Of a stretch of DNA of 64,000 nt, positions 52,169 through 60,655 are shown piece after piece (the first letter of the stretch is position 1; each line of letters begins with the position of its first letter). The position numbers and the translations under genes are program-made. Below the pieces are notes generated by a model. That model made no database searches and was not told the origin of the DNA. It saw nothing but the letters and a program-made list of their open reading frames with translations. Origin of the DNA: Streptomyces sp. ICC1 (lineage in GTDB: Bacteria; Actinomycetota; Actinomycetes; Streptomycetales; Streptomycetaceae); contig NZ_CP030287.1 of assembly GCF_003287935.1 (NCBI RefSeq), positions 7,944,869 through 8,008,868 of the forward strand, in the 5' to 3' direction.

Positions 52169-55100
52169 GTGAACACCACTGGGAACGGTGGCAACGGCGG
52201 CAACGGCCCGAACGGTGACCGCCCCTCCGGGCTGCCCTTCGCCGTCGCCCAGATCCTCGGACCGGACGACGAGGTGGCCGGGGCCGGATTCCTGGTCACC
52301 GAGGACATCCTGGCCACCTGCGCGCACGTCGTACGAGCCGCCGGCAGCGGGCCCGGCGAGACCGTGCGGCTGCTCTTCCCACACGTGGACGGCGCGCCCG
52401 GGGCGGAGGCTCTCGTCCTGGAAGAGCCGTGGCGTGACCCGGAGGCCCAAGACGTGGCCATGCTGCGCCTGAGCGGTACGTCGAACTGGCCGGCGCCGTT
52501 GGCGCTGGGTTCGGCGGCGGGCTGCGGGGGTCACCGGGTCCGCTCGTTCGGGTTCCCCGCCCAGGCTCCGCCGGGCGGTCACTACGGCTACGGCGCGGCC
52601 GGGGACCTGCTGCCGGCCACCGAGAACAGGGGTGTCCATCTGCAGCTGACCGGCGCGAACGACCTGACCACCGGATTCAGCGGCGGGCCGGTCGTGGACG
52701 AGGGGACCGGCCTGGTCATCGGCATGGTCACCGAGATCACCACCCCCGACGAGAACGAGCGGGGGCAGGAGATCGCCTATGTCACCCCCACGCAGGTACT
52801 GCGCGAGGTGTGGCCCGAGCTGACCGAGCAGGACGTGTGCCCCTACCGGGGACTGGAGTCGTTCACCGCGGAACACGCCCAGTGGTTCGAGGGCCGCAAG
52901 GACGCGGTGCGGCAGGTACTGGCGAACCTGGCCGAGCAGCGGGTCACCCTGCTGCTCGGGCCCTCCGGCTCGGGCAAATCCTCCCTGGTCCAGGCCGGTG
53001 TCCTGCCCGCCCTCGCCGCGGGCGAACTGCCGGGCAGCGACATGTGGTCGTCCGTGCTCGTCCGGCCGAGGCAGGACCTGCTCGCCGAGCTGGAGCGTGC
53101 CGGACTGCTCGGGGCGGACAGCGACGGGATCGCCGCAGCCGTGACCCACAAACTCGCCGCCGAACCGGGCTGTCAGCGCCTCGTACTGATCGTCGACCAG
53201 TTCGAAGAGTTCTTCACCCAGCCCTCCACCGGCCGGCAACTGGAACGCCGTCTGGCCGCCACGGAGCAGATCACCACCGCGGTCAGATCACACGCCGCGC
53301 TCTCCGTGATCCTGATCATGCGCGACGACTTCTACCCTCAGCAGGCCGCCCTGGCACCCAAGCTGCTGGAAGCCGCGATGCCAGGACTCCTCAACATCCC
53401 GGGCACCCTGAGCCAGGAGGATCTGCACGACATCATCACCCGGCCCGCCGAGAACGCGGGCGCCCACTTCGAGCTCGGGCTGCCCGAGCAGATCATCACC
53501 GACGTCCTGGCCACCACACCCGAGGGCACCACGACCCGCTGCGCGCCGGTCACCGTACTGCCCCTGCTGGAGCTGGCACTCAGCCAGCTGTGGCAAAGGC
53601 GCAAGGACGGATACCTCACGCACGACGCCTACCAGCGCATCGGCCAAGTCACCGGAAGCCTGACCACCTGGTGCGAAACCGCCCTCACCCAGCTGCCTCC
53701 CGACCGCTTGCCCATCGCCCAGCGCATCCTGACCTCCCTGGTGCACTCGGCCGATCCCCACCGCAACATCCCCGCCGTCCGTGAGCAGGTCCCCTTGCAC
53801 GACCTGCGCGACCTGGCAGCCGACGTCAGCGGGGGAAGCGACAGCGGCAAAGACATCGACGAGGTCCTCGCCACCCTCACCGGTCATCGCATCATCACCA
53901 CCCACACACCCCGCGTCTCCCTGGTCCACAACACCCCTCCCGCTCTGCCGGTTGCCGAACTGATCCATGACGCACTCATCCGCGACTGGGCCACCCTGCG
54001 CGAATGGGTCAGGCAGGATCACCGCTTCCAGGAGTGGCTCGACAACGCCCGCGCGTGGCAGGCCCGCTATGCCGAAGGCAACCACCCCGGAGACCTGCTC
54101 GGCGGAACAGCGCTCGCGGAAGGCCTGGAATGGTCCCAGCAGCGCCGACTGCCGGGCGACATCGCCGCCTTCCTCACCGCCAGCAAGGAACACCAACAGG
54201 CCGCCATCCGGCGCAGCAGACGCCTCAACGCGATCCTGGCCTCCCTCCTCGTCCTCGCGCTCATCGCCGCGGGAGGAGCCGTCTGGCAGTGGCGGGCAGT
54301 CATCAACGAGGAGAACGAAGCCCTCTCCCGCCAGCTCGCCGGCCAGTCCAGCATGCTCATCGGCACCAGCCCCGACCTCGCCTCGCTCCTGGCCATCCGG
54401 GCCTTCCGCACCAATGGCACGTCCGAGTCCGAGGAAGGCCTGCGGAACGCCGCGGCCCTCCCACTACAGCGACGCTTGGACGGCCACACCGCCGAGTTGC
54501 GCTCGGTGGCGTTCAGCCCCGACGGAACCACCCTCGCCACCAGTAGCAACGACGGCAGCGCGCTGCTCTGGGACGTGAAGACAGGCAAGACCGTCGGCGA
54601 GCCGCTGGAACACGACACCAAGGTGGGATCCGCGGTATTCAGCCCCGACGGAGACACACTCGCCACCAGCAGCGAGGACGGCACCGCACAGCTGTGGACC
54701 GTGGAAACCGGCAAGCGCCGCGGCGACCCGATGGAACATGCCTCCTGGGTCAACCAGGTGGCGTTCAGCCCCGACGGAACCATCCTCGCCACCGCCGGCG
54801 ACGACGGCAAAGCGCAGCTGTGGAACGTGGAAACCGGCACGCGCCGCGGCAACCCCATGGAACACACCGACTCGGTGTGGTCGCTGGCGTTCAACCCCAA
54901 CGGACGCACCCTCGTCACCGGCACCCACGACGGCGCCGCGCTGCTGTGGGACGTGAAAACGGGCAAGACCCTCGGCAAGCCGATGGAACACGCCGGAACG
55001 GTGTATTCAGTGGCGTTCAGTCCCGACGGACACACCCTGGCAACCGGCAGCGTCGACGCCAACGTGGTGCTGTGGGACGTGGAAACCGGCAAGAAGCGCA

Positions 55101-56359
55101 TCTTGGTGGGCCACACCGACGCGGTGTATTCGATGGCGTTCAGCCCCGACGGACGCGCCCTCGCCACCGGCGGCGCCGACAACAGCGTGGTGCTCTGGGA
55201 CGTGAAAACCGGCGCGATCCTCACTGTCCTGGCCGGCCACACCGCCATTGTGCGTTCGGTGGCGTTCAGCCCCGACGGAACCACCCTCGCCACCGGCAGC
55301 GACGACACCACCGTGCGACTGTGGGACGTGGGCACCGTCGACACCCTGGCCGACGACACCCAGGCCGTGGTCTCGGTGGCGTTCAGCCCCGACGGAACCA
55401 CCCTCGCCACCGGCAGCTACGACGGCACAACGCGACTCTGGGACGTGACAACCGGCAAGGCCCGCGAACCCCTGACCGGTCACACGGACAGCGTGAACTC
55501 GGTGGCGTTCAGCCCCGACGGAACCACCCTCGCCACCGGCAGCAACGACAACACCGCGCGGCTGTGGGACATGGACACCGGCAAGGCCCGCGAACCCCTG
55601 ACCCATCACACGGACTGGGTGACCTCAGTCGCATTCAGCCCCGACGGAACCACCCTGGCCACCGGCAGCCGCGACGCCACAGCGCAGCTGTGGAACGCCG
55701 AAACCGGCACGAAACTCAGTGTATCGATGGAACACATCGGGACGGTGAGCTCGATGGCGTTCAGTCCCGACGGACGCATCCTCGCCACCGGCAGCACCGA
55801 CAACACCGCTCGGCTGTGGGACGTGGACACCGGCGCACTGATGGACACCCTGACGGGCCACACCGGACCAGTGGGCTCGGTGGCGTTCAGCCCCGACGGA
55901 TCCACCCTCGCCACCGGCAGCAACGACAACACCGCGTGGCTGTGGGACATGGACACCGGCGATGGTCGCACCCTCCCCGGCCACATCGGATGGGTGAACT
56001 CGGTGGCGTTCAGCTCCGACGGAACGCTCGCCACCAGTAGCGCCGACACCACTGTGCGGCTGTGGGATGCGGAAAAGGGCAAGACCCTCGCCACCCTGCC
56101 CCAGTCCGACGTGCTGTTTTCGGCGGTGTTCAGCCCCGACGGATCCACTCTCGCCATCGGCAGCAACAACGGCACCGTCCGGCTGCACCACCTCGACCTG
56201 CACGACGACCCCGAGGATGCGATCGACGACATCTGCCGGGCCATCAACCGCGACCTCGGCGAGGAGGAACGGACGGCATACCTGTCCGGTCAATCCGCCG
56301 GCACCGCGTGCCCAGCGCCTGAGCCGGCCCCGCCGCCCGGGGCTAGGCTCGCGCCATGA
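52169..56359 (+). CDS. Trypsin-like protease / nSTAND ATPase / 14-WD40 conflict protein
   Basis: 1396 residues. Residues ~20-205 are a trypsin-like domain with His53 (LATCAHVV), Asp95 (AQDVAMLRL) and Ser171 (TTGFSGGPVVD), a complete triad. From ~224 the nSTAND1 ATPase starts (CPYRGLESFTAEHAQWFEGR), with Walker A GPSGSGKSSLVQAG (Lys270) and Walker B LVLIVDQFEEFF (Asp343). A single membrane helix follows at ~684-706 (NAILASLLVLALIAAGGAVW). Fourteen WD40 repeats fill ~770-1375, enough for two seven-bladed propellers. The design suggests that ligand binding to the propellers drives ATPase assembly and protease activation, as in bacterial conflict/immune STANDs. The GTG at 52169 follows GAGGA; it is cotranscribed with the Trypco gene. 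Confidence 0.92.
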   Translation: MNTTGNGGNGGNGPNGDRPSGLPFAVAQILGPDDEVAGAGFLVTEDILATCAHVVRAAGSGPGETVRLLFPHVDGAPGAEALVLEEPWRDPEAQDVAMLRLSGTSNWPAPLALGSAAGCGGHRVRSFGFPAQAPPGGHYGYGAAGDLLPATENRGVHLQLTGANDLTTGFSGGPVVDEGTGLVIGMVTEITTPDENERGQEIAYVTPTQVLREVWPELTEQDVCPYRGLESFTAEHAQWFEGRKDAVRQVLANLAEQRVTLLLGPSGSGKSSLVQAGVLPALAAGELPGSDMWSSVLVRPRQDLLAELERAGLLGADSDGIAAAVTHKLAAEPGCQRLVLIVDQFEEFFTQPSTGRQLERRLAATEQITTAVRSHAALSVILIMRDDFYPQQAALAPKLLEAAMPGLLNIPGTLSQEDLHDIITRPAENAGAHFELGLPEQIITDVLATTPEGTTTRCAPVTVLPLLELALSQLWQRRKDGYLTHDAYQRIGQVTGSLTTWCETALTQLPPDRLPIAQRILTSLVHSADPHRNIPAVREQVPLHDLRDLAADVSGGSDSGKDIDEVLATLTGHRIITTHTPRVSLVHNTPPALPVAELIHDALIRDWATLREWVRQDHRFQEWLDNARAWQARYAEGNHPGDLLGGTALAEGLEWSQQRRLPGDIAAFLTASKEHQQAAIRRSRRLNAILASLLVLALIAAGGAVWQWRAVINEENEALSRQLAGQSSMLIGTSPDLASLLAIRAFRTNGTSESEEGLRNAAALPLQRRLDGHTAELRSVAFSPDGTTLATSSNDGSALLWDVKTGKTVGEPLEHDTKVGSAVFSPDGDTLATSSEDGTAQLWTVETGKRRGDPMEHASWVNQVAFSPDGTILATAGDDGKAQLWNVETGTRRGNPMEHTDSVWSLAFNPNGRTLVTGTHDGAALLWDVKTGKTLGKPMEHAGTVYSVAFSPDGHTLATGSVDANVVLWDVETGKKRILVGHTDAVYSMAFSPDGRALATGGADNSVVLWDVKTGAILTVLAGHTAIVRSVAFSPDGTTLATGSDDTTVRLWDVGTVDTLADDTQAVVSVAFSPDGTTLATGSYDGTTRLWDVTTGKAREPLTGHTDSVNSVAFSPDGTTLATGSNDNTARLWDMDTGKAREPLTHHTDWVTSVAFSPDGTTLATGSRDATAQLWNAETGTKLSVSMEHIGTVSSMAFSPDGRILATGSTDNTARLWDVDTGALMDTLTGHTGPVGSVAFSPDGSTLATGSNDNTAWLWDMDTGDGRTLPGHIGWVNSVAFSSDGTLATSSADTTVRLWDAEKGKTLATLPQSDVLFSAVFSPDGSTLAIGSNNGTVRLHHLDLHDDPEDAIDDICRAINRDLGEEERTAYLSGQSAGTACPAPEPAPPPGARLAP
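54480..56180. repeat. WD40-encoding DNA repeat array
   Basis: Fourteen units of about 120 bp. Many share long near-identical runs such as GCGTTCAGCCCCGACGGAAC and ACCCTCGCCACCGGCAGC, so unit-to-unit DNA identity is high in places. This favours recombination between repeats and also assembly collapse. Confidence 0.85.
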
Positions 56360-56989
56360 CCAGCGAGACCGCACCCGACGACGACTTCCACACCACTCTG
56401 CACTCCCTGCGCGTCTGGGACGGCCCGCTGCCCTCCTTCGACCCGGCCACCGCGCCGGCGGAGCCGCTGGCGCTCTTCCGGGAGTGGTTCACGCACGCCG
56501 CCAAGGCGGGGCAGCCCGAGCCGCACACGATGAGCCTGGCGACGGTGGACGCGGACGGGCGGCCCGACGTACGGACGCTGATGCTGCACGACGCCGACGA
56601 GCGCGGCTGGCACTTCGCCTCGCACTCCACCAGCCGGAAGGGGCGGCAGCTGGCCGGGCAGCCGGAGGCCGCGCTGGGCTTCTACTGGCCGTCCGTGGCC
56701 CGCCAGATCCGTATCCGGGGCCGGGTCACGGCGTGCGACGCGGCGGAGAGCCGGGCCGACCTGGCGGTCCGCTCGCGCGGCGCGCTCGCGGCGGCGCTGA
56801 CGGGCCGGCAGAGCGAGGTGCTGTCCTCCCCGGAGGAGCTGGCCCGCGCCTCGGCGGCGTCCTGGGACCAGGCGGGCACGGAGCCGGACGCCCCGGCGCC
56901 GACGTGGACCCGGTACGTGCTCGCCCCCACCGAGGTCGAGTTCTTCCAGGGCGACGCCACCCGCCGCCACACCCGCCTCCGCTACACCC
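56356..56989 (+). pseudogene. Pyridoxamine 5'-phosphate oxidase (PdxH-like), C-terminus cut
   Basis: About 211 residues: ALFREWFTHAAKAGQPEPHT, FMN-binding DVRTLMLHDADERGWHFASH, SRKGRQLAGQPEAALGFYWP and RQIRIRGRVTACD. It would oxidise pyridoxamine phosphate to PLP. The final WxxxRL(A)P signature is missing, since the frame runs from LRYTP into adapter sequence at 56990. Its ATG overlaps the stop of the STAND gene (ATGACC at 56356), but because relatives with a different N-terminus exist the substrate could vary. Confidence 0.85.
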
Positions 56990-57022
56990 CTGTCTCTTAT
57001 ACCAACTCTACCCTGCCGACGA
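56990..57022 (-). other. Nextera Read 1 adapter remnant (artefact)
   Basis: CTGTCTCTTATAC is followed by a noisy stretch and CTGCCGACGA, matching the reverse complement of the Nextera Read 1 adapter at about 26 of 33 positions. It truncates the pdxH-like gene. Bases 57023-57060 may be degraded index/P5 sequence. Confidence 0.9.
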
Positions 57023-57182
57023 CCCACCCTGTCGAGACACTCGCCCGCCCCGCGCGTGTAACGACTCCGTCGGCTCGCTGCCGTGTGGCTGTTACAAAAG
57101 CAACGCGTTACCGCAACGGCCGGTGCATACGTTTATCCCACCTGGACGCTCCAGGGCCTGACCAGCACCGAAGGACTCCCCC

Positions 57183-57836
57183 GTGAACTCCGTGAGCCGC
57201 CGCCGCAGCCGCCGCAGCCGCCGCACTCTCGTACGCGCCGCCGCCGTGGCCGTGTGTGCCGGCACCCTGCTGGCGTTCCCGGCCGCCGCGGCGCTGGCCG
57301 AGGGGATCCCGGCCGCCTCCTCCGCGCAGGCGGCGACGCCGCCGCGGACCCTGGTCAAGAGCCTCGCCCTCGCGGACGGAGTGTCCACGGCAAAGGTCTA
57401 CCGCGTCGCCAAGGACGCGTACCAGGCCGAGGTGCTCGGCCCCGACGGCGCCAAGGCCGCCACCCTGACCAGCCGCGACGGCGCCACCGGCTTCGGCGAA
57501 TCCGGGCGGCTACACCTCGCGCTGCGGGCCGACGGCCGGCTCAGCTCCTGGGTCGGGGAGACGGCGGACGGCGGGGACGGCGGGGACGGCGCCGCCGGCC
57601 ACTCCGTCGGCAGCGCCGGCCACAAGACCGCCTCCAGGGACGGCGTGGCCGTCTCCGCCTCCGTACGGGAGCCCGCGCGCCCGGGCGCCGGCACCGCCGA
57701 GGCGCTGCGCCTGCAGACCCTGGCCGACGGCCCCGGTGACGGCATGCTGCTGCTCGCCGCCGGCGGCGGCATCGCGGCGGTCGGCGCCGCCGGGCTGGGC
57801 TTCGCGATGCTGCGCCGGGGGCGTACGGACGCCTAG
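57183..57836 (+). CDS. Secreted, membrane-anchored protein of unknown function
   Basis: 217 residues from a GTG at 57183. It has an Arg-rich Tat/Sec-like signal (RRTLVRAAAVAVCAGTLLAF), a ~130-residue exported part (LVKSLALADGVSTAKVYRVA, ATGFGESGRLHLALRADGRL) and a C-terminal membrane helix ending in basic residues (LLLAAGGGIAAVGAAGLGFA, then MLRRGR). The layout resembles sortase-type or tail-anchored surface proteins, but no LPxTG is seen. No known family. Confidence 0.65.
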   Translation: MNSVSRRRSRRSRRTLVRAAAVAVCAGTLLAFPAAAALAEGIPAASSAQAATPPRTLVKSLALADGVSTAKVYRVAKDAYQAEVLGPDGAKAATLTSRDGATGFGESGRLHLALRADGRLSSWVGETADGGDGGDGAAGHSVGSAGHKTASRDGVAVSASVREPARPGAGTAEALRLQTLADGPGDGMLLLAAGGGIAAVGAAGLGFAMLRRGRTDA

Positions 57837-57850
57837 GCGGGCCTAGGCAG

Positions 57851-57916
57851 GCCCAGACGGGCCGAGACCGGCCGAGACCGGCCGAGACGGGCCGAGACGG
57901 GCCGAGACCGGCCGAC
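57851..57916. repeat. 10-bp tandem repeat GGCCGAGACC
   Basis: Six to seven near-identical GGCCGAGACC/G units in a row, just after the secreted protein gene, followed by a partial inverted copy (GGTCGGCCCCCGTCGGCC). It may fold into a terminator-like structure. Confidence 0.75.
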
Positions 57917-58015
57917 CTCCGGTCGGCCCCCGTCGGCCCCGGTCGCACGGGCAGAAACGATGCGCCTCTGCTTACTGTGGACGGGCACATGGTCACGGGA
58001 GAGGAGGGCGTACGA

Positions 58016-58894
58016 GTGGTGAGCTCGCTTCCCTCCCCCGGCCGGAGCCCGCGACGCCGCCGGAGCCGGCGGCGCTTCGCCGTGGGGCTGCTGGCCCCCC
58101 TCCTGCTGCCGCTCGCGGCCGCCTGCGGCAACGCCGGCGGGCTGGCCGGCGCGGGCCCGACCCCGACCGCGAGCGGACCCGTACACCTGTGGCCCGGGCG
58201 CAAGGGCGCCACCGTGCCGCCCGCCGATCCGGGGGGCGCGCCGCCCGAGTACGTACCCGGCATCGCGCCCGTCCTGGACCAGAACGTGCACTCCATCGAC
58301 CCGGTGACCCTCGTACAGGCGGAGCTGCGCGCCCACCGGGGTGTCCGGACCGGGCCCGACGGGATGCCGCCGGAGACCGCCGCGGCCATCGCGGCGTGCG
58401 GAACGGACGGCGCCGGTCCCGAGGACTGCCCGGTCCTGACGCCGTACTACCGGGATCTGACCGGGAACGGCAAGGACGAGCTGATCGTCGGCATCGCCTA
58501 TCCCGAGCAGCAGATGTCCGTGCGCGTGTACACGGCTGACGCCGAGGGCCGGCTCAACCGGATCATGGCGACCACCGACACCGTCATCTCCGTCGAGCTC
58601 GCCGGGCAGGACGTGATCCTGCGCGTCCCGAGCGGGAACGCGGGCTACGAGGTGAACACCACCTGGTCCTGGGACGAGACGCAGCGCTCGATGCTGCCCT
58701 CGCGCGAGCAGATCGTCCGCGTGCGCCCGGCCGGCCCGAGCCCCGATCCTTCGGCTTCCTCGATTCCCCCGGTTTCCCCAGTTCCCACGGTTCCCACGGT
58801 TCCCCCGGTTCCCCCGGTTCCCCCGGCTTCGGGCGCCGGCGCGAGTCCGGGCACCGTTGCCGCGCGCCCCGGTGCGGCGGGGGCGTCGCCGTGA
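58016..58894 (+). CDS. Lipoprotein paired with a histidine kinase
   Basis: 292 residues. A very basic n-region (RRRRSRRRFAVGLLAPLLLP) leads to the lipobox LAAACGN. The body (PEYVPGIAPVLDQNVHSIDP, DLTGNGKDELIVGIAYPEQQ) contains an FG-GAP-like NGKDE element. A Pro/Val-rich tail (PTVPTVPPVPPVPPAS) follows. GAGGAGG at 58001-58007 selects the GTG at 58016 (or 58019). It overlaps the kinase gene by GTGA and probably modulates the kinase sensor from outside the cell, as CseA- or AfsQ3-like lipoproteins do. Confidence 0.8.
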   Translation: MVSSLPSPGRSPRRRRSRRRFAVGLLAPLLLPLAAACGNAGGLAGAGPTPTASGPVHLWPGRKGATVPPADPGGAPPEYVPGIAPVLDQNVHSIDPVTLVQAELRAHRGVRTGPDGMPPETAAAIAACGTDGAGPEDCPVLTPYYRDLTGNGKDELIVGIAYPEQQMSVRVYTADAEGRLNRIMATTDTVISVELAGQDVILRVPSGNAGYEVNTTWSWDETQRSMLPSREQIVRVRPAGPSPDPSASSIPPVSPVPTVPTVPPVPPVPPASGAGASPGTVAARPGAAGASP

Positions 58895-60144
58895 GCCTCC
58901 GGCTGCCCGCGTGGACGGCCACGCTGACCTGGAAGTCGGCCTGCTTCATCGTGGTGATGTGCTGCTCGCTCGCGGCGGTGCTGGGCGCGCTGGTGCACGT
59001 GGAGGTGACCCGGCAGACCGTGGCGACGGCCCGGGAGAAGGCGCTCGGCAAGCTGAACGACGCCTCGCGCGCCTACGAGGCCGGCGAGTTGCTGCCGCCC
59101 GAGTCGGGGCTCGATCCGGCCGGGCTGCCTGCGGAGCTGCGGGCGCTGGCCCTGTCCGGGCAGCGCGGCACGCTCGTGGCGGACCGCGAGGGCCGGCCGA
59201 TGATGTGGGCGGCGGCCCCGGCCGACGGGAAGGCGCTGGCCACGGCCGTCGACTACGGGCAGAGCGCGCGGACGATCAGCGGGCTGGACAACGCGATCAT
59301 CGGGTCCTCGGTGCTGGCGATCGGCGGGACCCTGCTCATGGGCGCCTTCGCCGTGACGCGCGTGACGCGGCGGCTGCACCAGACCGCGACGGTGGCCCGG
59401 CGGATCACGCAGGGCGATCTGGACGCGCGGGTCGGAGACCCCCGGACCAAGGACCCCTCGCGGCACCAGGACGAGGTGGCGACGGTGGCGGAGGCGCTGG
59501 ACACCATGGCGGCCAGCCTGCAGGCGAAGCTGCAGAGCGAGCAGCGGTTCACGGCGGACGTCGCGCACGAGCTGCGCACGCCGCTCACCGGTCTGCAGGC
59601 GGCATCCGAACTGCTGCCGGAGAGCCGGGCGACGGAGCTGGTGCAGGAGCGGGTCCGCACGATGCGCCAGCTCACGGAGGACCTGCTGGAGATCTCCCGG
59701 CTCGACTCCCGCAGCGAGGCGGTGGAGACGGACCTGCACCAGCTGGGGCGGCTCGCGCTGCGGGTGGTGCGGGCTTCGGGGACGGCCGCGGAGGTGGTCG
59801 TGGTGCGGGACGCGCACGTGGAGACGGACCGGCGGCGCCTCGAGCGGGTGCTGGGCAATCTGGTCGCCAACGCCCACAAGCACGGCCGGGGGCTGGTGGT
59901 GGTGACGGTGGACGGACCGGTGGTGACGGTACGGGACCACGGCGACGGCTACCCCGACTACCTGGTGGCCCACGGACCGCAGCGGTTCCGGACCGGGGGC
60001 GCGGGGAAGGGCCACGGGCTGGGGCTGACCATCGCGGTGGGCCAGGCGGAGGTCATCGGGGCGGAGCTGGTGTTCCGGCAGGCGGCGGACGGGGACGGCG
60101 GGGCGGAGGCGGTACTGACCCTGCTCGAGGCCTCCGTGACCTGA
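58891..60144 (+). CDS. Two-component sensor histidine kinase without an adjacent response regulator
   Basis: 417 residues. Two membrane helices (SACFIVVMCCSLAAVLGALV near 17, IIGSSVLAIGGTLLMGAFAV near 132) frame an extracellular sensor of ~95 residues. Then HAMP (RVTRRLHQTATVARRITQGD), H-box RFTADVAHELRTPLTGL, N-box LGNLVANAHKHG, G1 VRDHGDGYPDY and G2 GKGHGLGLTIAVGQ. All kinase motifs are intact. No receiver-domain gene lies beside it, so it is an orphan here or its partner lies across the artificial join at 57022. Confidence 0.92.
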   Translation: MSLRLPAWTATLTWKSACFIVVMCCSLAAVLGALVHVEVTRQTVATAREKALGKLNDASRAYEAGELLPPESGLDPAGLPAELRALALSGQRGTLVADREGRPMMWAAAPADGKALATAVDYGQSARTISGLDNAIIGSSVLAIGGTLLMGAFAVTRVTRRLHQTATVARRITQGDLDARVGDPRTKDPSRHQDEVATVAEALDTMAASLQAKLQSEQRFTADVAHELRTPLTGLQAASELLPESRATELVQERVRTMRQLTEDLLEISRLDSRSEAVETDLHQLGRLALRVVRASGTAAEVVVVRDAHVETDRRRLERVLGNLVANAHKHGRGLVVVTVDGPVVTVRDHGDGYPDYLVAHGPQRFRTGGAGKGHGLGLTIAVGQAEVIGAELVFRQAADGDGGAEAVLTLLEASVT

Positions 60145-60175
60145 CGGGCGCACCCCCTGCGTGGCGTGCGGACCC

Positions 60176-60333
60176 TGACGGGCGGACCGTGACGGGCAGA
60201 CCATGACCGGGCGGAGCGTGACCGGGCGGACCATGACCGGGCGGACCGTGACCGGGCGGAGCGTGACCGGGCGGACCCTGACTGGCCGGAGCATGACCGG
60301 GCGGAACGTGGCCGGGCGGAGCGTGACCGCCCG
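60176..60333. repeat. 15-bp tandem repeat GTGACCGGGCGGACC
   Basis: About ten imperfect copies of (G/A)TGACCGGGCGGA(C/G)C between the kinase and a convergent small gene. On the + strand the units read V/M-T-G-R-S/T in frame, and the run starts in an open frame, but no ribosome binding site or homology supports a gene. Confidence 0.85.
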
Positions 60334-60352
60334 ACCCCGACCGGCCCCTGCG

Positions 60353-60592
60353 TCAGGCCTGCGGCGGGGTCGGCTTCGTCCAGGGCCAGCGGAGCTTCGG
60401 CTTCCGGGCGTCCGGGGCGTAGGCGTACTTCCACCCCTTCAGCAGGCCCAGCCGCTTCGAGTACCCCGCGGGGACGCGCTCGTACAGCAGCACCGCGGGG
60501 GCGCCGCCGTCCGGGTCCGGGACGGGGATCTCGTACCACTTCGGCGGGTGGCCGGTCGGGCCGAGGAGGATCGGGAGGGTCCGGCCGTCCAT
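60353..60592 (-). CDS. Small conserved hypothetical protein
   Basis: 79 residues from ATG 60592 (or 91 from 60628). MDGRTLPILLGPTGHPPKWY, VLLYERVPAGYSKRLGLLKG and the basic end RKPKLRWPWTKPTPPQA look conserved-type and not random, but I cannot name a family. GGAGG-like purines (TTCGAGGGCGG) precede the inner ATG. It is convergent with the kinase gene. Confidence 0.6.
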   Translation of the reverse strand: MDGRTLPILLGPTGHPPKWYEIPVPDPDGGAPAVLLYERVPAGYSKRLGLLKGWKYAYAPDARKPKLRWPWTKPTPPQA

Positions 60593-60655
60593 CGGGCCGC
60601 CCTCGAAGGAGGTGGGTTGGCTTCTCACCCCTCCAGTCTCACAGCTTTCCGGAAA

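Noticed and set aside
57023..57060. Index and P5 sequence after the 56990 adapter
   Set aside because: Only about 2 of 8 index bases and 11 of 29 tail bases fit, too weak to claim.
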